Source: an uncultured archaeon (lineage in GTDB: Archaea > Thermoproteota > Nitrososphaeria > Nitrososphaerales > CALBXV01). Taken from it: a DNA stretch of 5,018 nt. Every line of letters begins with the position of its first letter. Position 1 is the stretch's first letter. Shown piece by piece: positions 1-5,018 of the stretch. The stretch spans positions 1 through 5,018 of the forward strand of contig CALBXV010000688.1 of assembly GCA_937890045.1 (NCBI GenBank). Direction: 5' to 3'. The notes beneath the pieces are model-generated. The model saw only the letters and a program-made list of their open reading frames with translations, was not told where the DNA came from and ran no database searches. The position numbers were made by a program, and so were the translations under genes.

Positions 1-1404
1 TTTATTTTTGGTCCAGTAGGATTCTTATTAATAAGTAGTTTACTTTTTTTAATAGTAGCAAAAATAATAAAAATTCTTTTAAAAGAAAGTAATGAAAAAA
101 TAAATCAGAATTTAAATAAAACAGATAAATTTCTCAGAAATACACCTAAACATGTTAAAATATTAATAATATTAATCATAGCGATTGGAATTTCAGGTAT
201 CATATTATTTATTACTAATTCATTAGCACCTCTTACAGAAAGATATTTAACAGTATTATTACCATTTCAAAAAACTGCAAACCCGTTAGTAGAATCAGTA
301 TCAGAACATTTTAGTCCAACTGGACAATTATATTTTACAATATTTTCTATTCTAATTATTTTAAGTGCATTTGGAGCAATACAAACCATAAGAAAAAGAA
401 GCATTAATTATATATTTGTAGCAATATTAGGAATATTATCTATTTATTTCTCATCTTCTTTTTCAAGATTATTAGTTTTTTCTTCAATAGGAATATCAAT
501 ATTAGCAAGTATCGGATTTGTCACATTAAACAGCATTATTTTCAAAAAAAGAAAAATTAACTTGAAAAACACAAGAATATCAAAACAAAAACAGTTTACC
601 AATGAAATAAGTAGAGAAGTGAAAATTTTATATTCAGCAATTATAATAATTGTGCTTTTCATACCAGCAATTCATCCTACTTCAGGATGGATAGCTGCGT
701 CAGATACACCAACTACACTAGCAAGTTCATCAATTAATACTAAACAAAATATACCAGATTGGAAAAACGCATTAGATTGGATAGAGAATAATACAGAAGA
801 GGATTCAGTATTTATAGCATGGTGGGATTATGGATATTGGATAACAGTAGAGGGTAATAGAACAACTGTAGCAGATAACGCCACAATTAATCAAACAAGA
901 ATAGAGCAAATTGCAACAATGTTTGTGTCAGATCATAATGAAGGAGAAAAAATATTAAAAGAATTAAAAGGAGATTATGTAGTAATTTTCATATCAGGAA
1001 TTAAAGTATTTGATCCTGAAAACAATCAGATAGTTTATAGACTAGGTTTAGGAGGAGATGAGAGTAAAAAACAATGGTTTATGAAAATAGCAGATGTAAA
1101 TCCAGAGGATTATTTATACAATGATAATTTTACAGGAAAACCCGCTTTTTGGAACAACACAATGTTAGGTAAAATGATTCCACTAGAATTTGTACAATAT
1201 GTAGATTTAACAAAAGGTGAATTTATGGGAACTGAATATAGAGATGGTGGCAGAACAGTAGGAATTGACGCAGTATACATATATAGAGAAAAATTCACAG
1301 AAAATGATAATCTGAAATTAGTATTCAGTTCACCTAGTATGAATCAAATACCAGAATATGGATCAGAGATTTTTGCAGCAGTTTTAATTTACGAAATTAA
1401 GTAG
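1..1404 (+). CDS. aglB: Oligosaccharyltransferase catalytic subunit, STT3/AglB family, C-terminal part (5' end outside window)
   Basis: This membrane enzyme transfers a lipid-linked glycan to Asn in N-X-S/T sequons of proteins outside the cytoplasm. The frame is open from base 1, giving 467 residues; the N-terminal half with the metal-binding DxD motifs is missing. In fragment numbering, hydrophobic helices lie near 1-27, 52-79, 110-127, 137-180 and 208-224, followed by an extracellular domain from about 225 to 467. Family motifs are visible. SVSEH (99-103) matches the external-loop SVxE motif, and Arg156 sits in the SRLL segment matching the conserved RL helix. WWDYG (274-278) is the sequon-binding signature, followed by GNRTT. 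GGD..K..W (Asp353, Lys356, Trp359) matches the DK motif, with Phe360 where eukaryotes have Met. Six sequons lie in the C-terminal domain (Asn263, 286, 293, 297, 376, 385). A TTG at 562 is an internal codon, not the start. The last 8 bases overlap nop10 on the other strand. Confidence 0.96.
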   Translation, partial: FIFGPVGFLLISSLLFLIVAKIIKILLKESNEKINQNLNKTDKFLRNTPKHVKILIILIIAIGISGIILFITNSLAPLTERYLTVLLPFQKTANPLVESVSEHFSPTGQLYFTIFSILIILSAFGAIQTIRKRSINYIFVAILGILSIYFSSSFSRLLVFSSIGISILASIGFVTLNSIIFKKRKINLKNTRISKQKQFTNEISREVKILYSAIIIIVLFIPAIHPTSGWIAASDTPTTLASSSINTKQNIPDWKNALDWIENNTEEDSVFIAWWDYGYWITVEGNRTTVADNATINQTRIEQIATMFVSDHNEGEKILKELKGDYVVIFISGIKVFDPENNQIVYRLGLGGDESKKQWFMKIADVNPEDYLYNDNFTGKPAFWNNTMLGKMIPLEFVQYVDLTKGEFMGTEYRDGGRTVGIDAVYIYREKFTENDNLKLVFSSPSMNQIPEYGSEIFAAVLIYEIK

Positions 1405-1561
1405 ATTCAGCATATCTATCTTTAAGCCTATATAAAACATATTTATCATCTGGAGAATATTTAGGAGGGTGAGGAGAACCAGTACGATTTTTACATTTAT
1501 CGCATAATTCATTAAACGTGTATTTTTTACATATTAAACATTTTTTTAATAATTTTTTCAT
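1397..1561 (-). CDS. nop10: H/ACA ribonucleoprotein protein Nop10
   Basis: A 54-residue protein starting MKKLLKKCLICKKY. Nop10 is a core subunit of the archaeal H/ACA RNP; it packs against the pseudouridine synthase Cbf5 and supports RNA-guided pseudouridylation of rRNA. The sequence shows the archaeal zinc ribbon with two CxxC pairs (Cys8/Cys11 and Cys20/Cys23). The HPP(K/R)(Y/F)SP(D/E)D segment at 31-39 and a basic, Tyr-rich tail (YRLKDRY) complete the family pattern, and the length is normal. It starts 9 bases after the aIF2-alpha stop, with a weak Shine-Dalgarno-like AAGGTAG overlapping that stop, so it is probably cotranscribed. Gene order aIF2-alpha then nop10 is common in archaea. Its stop lies inside the 3' end of aglB. 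Its AAA-rich first codons place oligo-T tracts on the opposite strand. Confidence 0.95.
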   Translation of the reverse strand: MKKLLKKCLICKKYTFNELCDKCKNRTGSPHPPKYSPDDKYVLYRLKDRYAEST

Positions 1562-1581
1562 AAAACTACCTTAATTTTTTT
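1523..1581 (+). terminator. Candidate oligo-T terminator region for aglB, inside antisense of nop10
   Basis: Four runs of six or seven T lie on the plus strand (1523-1528, 1541-1547, 1553-1558, 1575-1581), about 120-175 bases past the aglB stop. Archaeal RNA polymerase can terminate at T-rich tracts without a hairpin. The runs are also the complement of Lys (AAA) codons at the start of nop10 and the end of aIF2-alpha in an AT-rich genome, so the composition alone may explain them. Confidence 0.3.
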
Positions 1582-2362
1582 GTCGAGCATATGTAAAAAG
1601 AATTTTTTGTTTATCAGAGTATTTTTTTAATTCATCAGCAAATAGATGGAAGATTTTTTCAGCTTCTTTATATTTAGTAGAATTAACAATTAACAAATAA
1701 TTGGGAGAACCTAGAGTAGTAATATTAAATGTTGAACCATTAAGATCAATGTCTTTATGTATATTAAGGGCTTGTTTTATAACATCAACACCATTTGACA
1801 AGTCAGAAGATAAAGTAAGTATGTATTTAATATTAACTTGAGTAGGTTTTATTTTTTCATTAGACATAATAACTAGTGATTTAACAAAGTTATCAGGTAA
1901 ACCAAGTTTATTTAATATATTTACATCTTTTTCAACAAGAAGTTGACATGCTGTATAAAGTGATTCAAATTCATCTATGACTAGACTTTTATATTTTTCA
2001 AGATCATGGTTTTTAATATTCAGATGTTTAGCAACATTATCGAAAATTTTTATAGCTTTATCTTCATGTTTAAAAGAGATTAACTTTAATTTTGTTTCTT
2101 CTCCAGTAACCTGTCTTAGAGATAAATCAATTTCTTGTCGAATAATATCACGTCTAATTACTTTAAAAACACGTTTCTGACCTAATTGAACAAACTTTTC
2201 AATATTTTTTACCCAACCAGTAGAAATTTCAGATTTATGAAGAAATCCCCGAGAATTATCATATTCATCTAATGAGACATAAACACCATGTTGAGAAATT
2301 TTATTCACTGTAGCTAGTACTAACTCACCTTCTTCAGGGAAATGTTCAACAATTTCAGACAA
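1571..2362 (-). CDS. eif2a: Translation initiation factor 2 subunit alpha (aIF2-alpha)
   Basis: This is one of the three subunits of archaeal IF2, which brings Met-tRNAi to the small ribosomal subunit. At 263 residues it has the usual family length. An S1/OB-fold domain covers about 11-84, with GELVLATV at its start, GVYVSLDEY at 26-34, SEIS.GWVKNI at 44-54 and VIRRD..RQEIDLSLRQV at 68-85. A helical middle domain spans about 88-170. The alpha/beta domain that contacts the gamma subunit spans about 176-260 and includes TTLGSPNYLLIV (215-226). The start is TTG: no ATG or GTG lies in frame between it and the upstream stop, and it places the S1 domain correctly. No Shine-Dalgarno site is visible. 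The upstream neighbour is a lyase gene 56 bases away, so cotranscription with it is possible. Nop10 follows 9 bases downstream. Confidence 0.95.
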   Translation of the reverse strand: MSEIVEHFPEEGELVLATVNKISQHGVYVSLDEYDNSRGFLHKSEISTGWVKNIEKFVQLGQKRVFKVIRRDIIRQEIDLSLRQVTGEETKLKLISFKHEDKAIKIFDNVAKHLNIKNHDLEKYKSLVIDEFESLYTACQLLVEKDVNILNKLGLPDNFVKSLVIMSNEKIKPTQVNIKYILTLSSDLSNGVDVIKQALNIHKDIDLNGSTFNITTLGSPNYLLIVNSTKYKEAEKIFHLFADELKKYSDKQKILFTYARQKN

Positions 2363-2418
2363 TTTTAAAACTAGATATATTAATACTAATACTTAGTCTT
2401 TTTGAATAATATTTTAAT

Positions 2419-3357
2419 TTATAAACCAATAGATTTTTTATATCTCAAATCAAATTGTTCTTTTGAAATAAACTGTTTTTCTATATCTTGTAATTCATTT
2501 AAACCACCTAGATCAAAAAGACTTTTGATATCTTTAAGAACATGATTATTAAATTGTTTTTCAAAATTAATTTGAGCTGTTGTATTAATATTTTTTAATT
2601 CTTTAAAATAATTCCAAACAGCTACAGCCATAACATGAATAGAGGCAAATGGATATAAAAGAATTCCAACACCTAAATTAGCACAGTCATTTAAAGTAAG
2701 TCTAGGAGATAACCCAGTAGGATGAAATAGAATTGGAGCTTCAATACTTTTATGAATTTTTTGTAATTCATTAATAGAAGTTAAACCATCAGCAAAAATT
2801 ACATCAGCACCAGCAATATGATAAGCAGTTAATCTATCAATTGCTTTATCAATATTACCTCCTGAAACACCTCTAGAATCAGTTCTTGCAATTAATATGA
2901 AATTTGGGTCAAATTCATTAATTATTTTTTTAGCGGCTTTTATTTTTTCAACCATTTCTTCTTTAGGAATTACTAATTTACCCTTTAAATGACCACATCG
3001 TTTAGGCCATATTTGATCTTCTATATGAACACCAGAGATACCTAAAGAAATATAATCTTGAATTGTTCTCATTACATTTAACGCATTACCATATCCAGTA
3101 TCAGAATCAGCCATTAGAGGGAGTTTTGTAATACTAGCAATATAACGAGCATGTGTCTGCATTTCAGTTGCAGTAATAAGACCAAAATCAGCATAACCTA
3201 GACGTGACATGGAAGTTGCCGCTCCACTCATATAGAGAGTGTCAAATCCTAATTTTTCAGCGATTCTTGCGCAATATGGATCATGTACACCAGGAGCTAG
3301 AATTGGATTATTCTTATAATTGTCAAGTTTTTTTCTAAGTATTTTAGTTTTATTCAT
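2419..3357 (-). CDS. Isocitrate lyase / PEP mutase superfamily protein, 2-methylisocitrate lyase-like, substrate uncertain
   Basis: A 312-residue cytosolic TIM-barrel enzyme of the isocitrate lyase/PEP mutase superfamily. Members cleave or form C-C (or P-C) bonds next to a carboxylate with Mg2+. Matches to 2-methylisocitrate lyase (PrpB) are SGA (44-46), Asp57 in GYADFGL, the metal motif ADSDTGYG (Asp84, Asp86), HIED (111-114), the catalytic KRCGH signature (119-123, with Cys121) and IARTD (156-160, Arg158). KRCGH argues for a lyase and against true PEP mutase, which has an EDK..K.NS loop. Substrate-side residues differ: FADG (188-191) replaces the usual FPEA, and FHPTG (211-215) replaces the N-x-T-E stretch, followed by SPRL. 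The family is secure; the reaction is not. The ATG start lies about 27 bases after the centre of a TATA-like box, so the mRNA may be leaderless. Annotation pipelines may call it carboxyvinyl-carboxyphosphonate phosphorylmutase. Confidence 0.88.
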   Translation of the reverse strand: MNKTKILRKKLDNYKNNPILAPGVHDPYCARIAEKLGFDTLYMSGAATSMSRLGYADFGLITATEMQTHARYIASITKLPLMADSDTGYGNALNVMRTIQDYISLGISGVHIEDQIWPKRCGHLKGKLVIPKEEMVEKIKAAKKIINEFDPNFILIARTDSRGVSGGNIDKAIDRLTAYHIAGADVIFADGLTSINELQKIHKSIEAPILFHPTGLSPRLTLNDCANLGVGILLYPFASIHVMAVAVWNYFKELKNINTTAQINFEKQFNNHVLKDIKSLFDLGGLNELQDIEKQFISKEQFDLRYKKSIGL

Positions 3358-3379
3358 AATAGATAATTACAAATTAATA

Positions 3380-3389
3380 ATATATTTAT
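3380..3389 (-). promoter_or_regulatory. TATA-like box for the lyase gene
   Basis: On the minus strand the bases read ATAAATATAT, occupying positions -32 to -23 relative to the lyase ATG. An archaeal TATA box sits about 25-30 bases before the transcription start, so transcription would begin at or within a few bases of the ATG. That agrees with the absence of a Shine-Dalgarno site. The region is AT-rich, so a chance match is possible. Confidence 0.5.
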
Positions 3390-3453
3390 TTTCATTAAAA
3401 AGTATATGAAAAATTACATTAAAAATAACATAATTAATTTTACATATAAAATA

Positions 3454-3462
3454 TTTTTATAA
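3454..3462 (+). promoter_or_regulatory. TATA-like box for the membrane protein / winged-helix pair
   Basis: TTTTTATAA is centred about 32 bases before the ATG at 3490. This predicts a transcription start a few bases before the ATG, so a very short leader or none. A second AT-rich candidate (ATATAAAAT, 3444-3452) lies further upstream and would give a leader of roughly 15-20 bases. Confidence 0.42.
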
Positions 3463-3489
3463 TAAAAATGTTTAAGTCAGATTGTAATC

Positions 3490-4089
3490 ATGATAACTGT
3501 TACCGGTTATTTAGAAAGTATATTAGAACTATTAGGATTAATAGTAGGATTAACAATATCAATTATATCAATTAATGGATATAGAAAAACTAAGAGTTCA
3601 AGTTTACTTAGATTAGGATTAGCATTTTTTTTAATTAGTTTAGGATTTTTACTTTCTTTATTAATTAAAATATCTGTACAAGATTATCAAACAATCAATG
3701 ACGAAAAAAATTATTTATCAGCAATATTACAAACTTCAGGATATTTTTTCCTAGTGTATTCACATTTCATGAAAATTTTTACCCGTAGAATACCGATAAT
3801 TTTTCCATTTATTGGTCCAGTAACAGTTTACGCTGTTTTAAGTACATTATCAGTTTATTTTCTTTTATATGGAAGCATTGAAACACTGTTAATATATCTC
3901 AGAGTAAGAATCTTAAGCAGTTTAATAGTAGCATTTGGTTTAATATTTATAGCTATTGGAGAAATTACAAGATGGTTAACATTATTCCCAGAGAATAGCG
4001 AATTGATAGTATTCTCATTAATTTTTAAAATAATTGGTATAAGCGCATTCATAATACCAATAATTCAATTTAGATTAAAAAACAGATGA
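3490..4089 (+). CDS. Unrecognised multi-pass membrane protein, possible sensor partner of a winged-helix regulator
   Basis: A 199-residue protein that I do not recognise as a named family. It is almost entirely membrane-embedded, with about six hydrophobic helices near 9-30, 39-60, 76-95, 102-126, 140-159 and 171-193. Short basic loops (YRKTK at 31-35, FTRR at 97-100) suggest cytoplasmic sides, and one longer polar loop (61-75, with Asp and Glu) is probably external. Polar residues fall near or within helices: Glu9 and Glu13, Tyr85, Tyr90-His92, Glu158. No enzyme, transporter or kinase domain is present; at this size it could be only a sensing or anchoring module. The ATG lies just after a TATA-like box with no Shine-Dalgarno site. 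Its stop overlaps the start of the winged-helix gene (ATGA), so the two are almost certainly one transcript with coupled translation, suggesting a joint role. Confidence 0.82.
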   Translation: MITVTGYLESILELLGLIVGLTISIISINGYRKTKSSSLLRLGLAFFLISLGFLLSLLIKISVQDYQTINDEKNYLSAILQTSGYFFLVYSHFMKIFTRRIPIIFPFIGPVTVYAVLSTLSVYFLLYGSIETLLIYLRVRILSSLIVAFGLIFIAIGEITRWLTLFPENSELIVFSLIFKIIGISAFIIPIIQFRLKNR

Positions 4090-4385
4090 TAAAAATGAGT
4101 CAATATAGAACACAAATAAGAATTATCGCAGATGTTTTATCAACTACAAAAGATAATCAGATAAATGATAAAGTAGGAGTAGGAATAACAACATTACTAA
4201 GGAAGAGTAATATTCCACATCAGCGATTGATTAAATTAATAAGAAATCTAATAGAATCAGGTTTATTAGCAATTATAACAGATAAAAAAAGTTCAAAATA
4301 TATAATAACAGATGAAGGAAGAAAATTCTTAAACGAATATACAAAATTTCAAGATTTTGCACTAGCATTTGGATTAAGAATATAA
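4086..4385 (+). CDS. Small winged-helix DNA-binding protein (HTH_45-like)
   Basis: A 99-residue cytosolic protein consisting of a single winged helix-turn-helix. Helix 1 is RTQIRIIADVLS (8-19). GVGITTLLRKSNIPH (31-45) and QRLIKLIRNLIESGLL (46-61) form the helix-turn-helix. The wing has KYIITDEGRKFL (71-82), and EYTKFQDFALAFGL (84-97) is a C-terminal dimerisation-type helix. This layout resembles the small HTH_45 regulators found in many copies in Nitrososphaerota; the family name is from memory. The ATG at 4086 overlaps the stop of the membrane gene. An in-frame ATG at 4095 (residue 4, MSQYRTQ) matches typical family N-termini equally well and may be the real start. DNA target and signal are unknown. 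The gene ends 27 bases before the convergent tyrA stop. Confidence 0.85.
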   Translation: MIKMSQYRTQIRIIADVLSTTKDNQINDKVGVGITTLLRKSNIPHQRLIKLIRNLIESGLLAIITDKKSSKYIITDEGRKFLNEYTKFQDFALAFGLRI

Positions 4386-4412
4386 GAAATAAATATTAAA
4401 TATAGTAATAAT

Positions 4413-5018
4413 TTAGTCTATATTTTCAAAAAGTTGAGTTTTAAGTTTATGCGATTTAAGAAAAGAGTCTTTACGATTTTGAATAAGACGTTTTTGAATG
4501 TTTTTAAGAGTTTTTTCCATATTAATCTTATCTCGTTTTTTAATTAACTCACCGATAATATGACTATCAGAAATAAATTCGTCAACGATATCAGAAGAAT
4601 GAAGATTTTCTAGTTGAATAGAAGAAATTAAATCGTCTGCTTCATTAAATAAACTTTCAGCGTTAATTAATTGCAATGCAAATGTTGGGCTAGATAATTT
4701 ATTTAGTAGATTAAGATCACGTTTAGATATAAAATGAGAGAAGACAGTATTAATGTAATGAGTTAGTGATAATATAATAGCCATAGCTTTATCATGTTCA
4801 GAATAATTTACACATATTATTTGAAATTCTGGAAATAGTTTACGTACATACATTTTTTCTTTTTCAGCATCTTTAATAGGGACAAGTGCAATTTTACGAT
4901 TTTCATAAACTGTTGTTCCTGGACCAAATAATGGATGAATTGAAATTGGAATACAAGAATTTTTAATTGAAAGAGATGTTAAAGTAGAAAATATGTTTTC
5001 TTTAAGTGAATTTATTTC
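4413..5018 (-). CDS. tyrA: Prephenate dehydrogenase-like protein (TyrA family), C-terminal part (5' end outside window)
   Basis: The frame is open from the right edge (codon 5018-5016) to a TAA at 4413, giving 201 residues; the N-terminal NAD(P)-binding GxGxxG region lies outside. An ATG at 4853 is internal, because conserved sequence continues upstream of it. TyrA oxidatively decarboxylates prephenate to 4-hydroxyphenylpyruvate for tyrosine synthesis. In fragment numbering, HPLFGPG (28-34) carries the His of the dehydrogenase active site. EHDKAMA....LTHYI (74-89) is the second signature, with His75 and His87. SSPTFALQL (109-117) and SIQLEN (133-138) follow the archaeal (Methanocaldococcus-type) pattern rather than the bacterial FRD..R pattern. 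A Lys-rich helical tail (159-193) ends the protein. No chorismate mutase or ACT domain follows. The family is secure; the choice between prephenate and arogenate cannot be made from this part. Confidence 0.88.
   Translation of the reverse strand, partial: EINSLKENIFSTLTSLSIKNSCIPISIHPLFGPGTTVYENRKIALVPIKDAEKEKMYVRKLFPEFQIICVNYSEHDKAMAIILSLTHYINTVFSHFISKRDLNLLNKLSSPTFALQLINAESLFNEADDLISSIQLENLHSSDIVDEFISDSHIIGELIKKRDKINMEKTLKNIQKRLIQNRKDSFLKSHKLKTQLFENID

Larger units (their letters stand above)
3358..3489. other. Divergent intergenic region, 132 bases
   Basis: This very AT-rich spacer separates the minus-strand lyase from the plus-strand membrane protein, whose 5' ends face each other, so it must serve at least two promoters. 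TATA-like boxes are listed separately. A 35-codon frame from an ATG at 3468 has no support as a gene. I see no tRNA, hairpin or long repeat here. Confidence 0.8.

Noticed and set aside
444..662. 72-codon open frame on the minus strand
   Set aside because: It lies wholly antisense to the STT3/AglB membrane helices and its hydrophobic product is the expected shadow of them.
1110..1298. 62-codon open frame on the minus strand
   Set aside because: Antisense to the conserved C-terminal domain of AglB, with no recognisable motif.
562..1404. A separate 280-residue gene starting at TTG 562
   Set aside because: The same frame is open back to base 1 and codes for STT3 helices and the SVSEH motif, so TTG 562 is an internal Leu codon.
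1977..2180. 67-codon open frame on the plus strand
   Set aside because: Antisense to the S1 and helical domains of aIF2-alpha; low-complexity shadow.
2419..3357. True PEP mutase (PepM) for methylphosphonate synthesis, known in some marine thaumarchaea
   Set aside because: PepM has an EDK..K.NS catalytic loop; this protein has KRCGH with catalytic Cys, and no phosphonopyruvate decarboxylase or MpnS is nearby.
3358..3489. Origin of replication or small RNA in the AT-rich intergenic region
   Set aside because: Only general AT richness; no repeats, Orc/Cdc6 boxes, or stable hairpins are visible, and two promoters explain the region.
3468..3575. 35-codon open frame starting at ATG 3468 in the divergent region
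   Set aside because: It overlaps the membrane protein start in another frame, its product is basic and featureless, and no ribosome site precedes it.
3855..4052. 65-codon open frame on the minus strand
   Set aside because: Antisense to helices 5-6 of the membrane protein, with no independent support.
4413..4853. A complete 146-residue gene starting at ATG 4853
   Set aside because: The frame continues to the window edge and includes the TyrA HPLFGPG motif upstream of that ATG, so the gene is a larger, partial tyrA.

Overview
The window looks like chromosome from an AT-rich ammonia-oxidising archaeon (Nitrososphaerota/Thaumarchaeota, marine Group I, Nitrosopumilus/Nitrosopelagicus-like). The domain is set by archaeal or archaeal/eukaryal genes: an STT3/AglB oligosaccharyltransferase, translation initiation factor aIF2-alpha and the H/ACA RNP protein Nop10. 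A short winged-helix protein of the type abundant in this phylum narrows it further. G+C is low, roughly below 30% by eye, and starts without Shine-Dalgarno sites preceded by TATA-like boxes fit mostly leaderless archaeal transcription. The phylum is firm by family resemblance; the genus is a guess.

Layout. (1) 1-1404, plus: the C-terminal part of aglB, cut by the left window edge. (2) 1397-3357, minus: a compact row reading lyase, then aIF2-alpha, then nop10. nop10 is a 54-residue gene whose 3' end overlaps the end of aglB tail to tail by 8 bases. (3) 3358-3489: a 132-base divergent intergenic region with a TATA-like box facing each way. (4) 3490-4385, plus: an unrecognised membrane protein whose stop overlaps the start of a small winged-helix regulator (ATGA junction). 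(5) 4413-5018, minus: the C-terminal part of a prephenate dehydrogenase-like TyrA, cut by the right edge. No stretch longer than 300 bases lacks a gene.

Function. AglB attaches N-glycans to surface proteins. aIF2-alpha and Nop10 belong to translation and ribosome maturation and are often neighbours in archaea. TyrA serves tyrosine synthesis. The lyase keeps the KRCGH catalytic signature of the isocitrate/2-methylisocitrate lyase family but has lost several substrate-side residues, so its substrate is open. The membrane protein and winged-helix pair is the best candidate for an undescribed system, as a split membrane sensor and DNA-binding regulator. I see no mobile element, CRISPR array, RNA gene or defence locus; most of the window is ordinary core chromosome.
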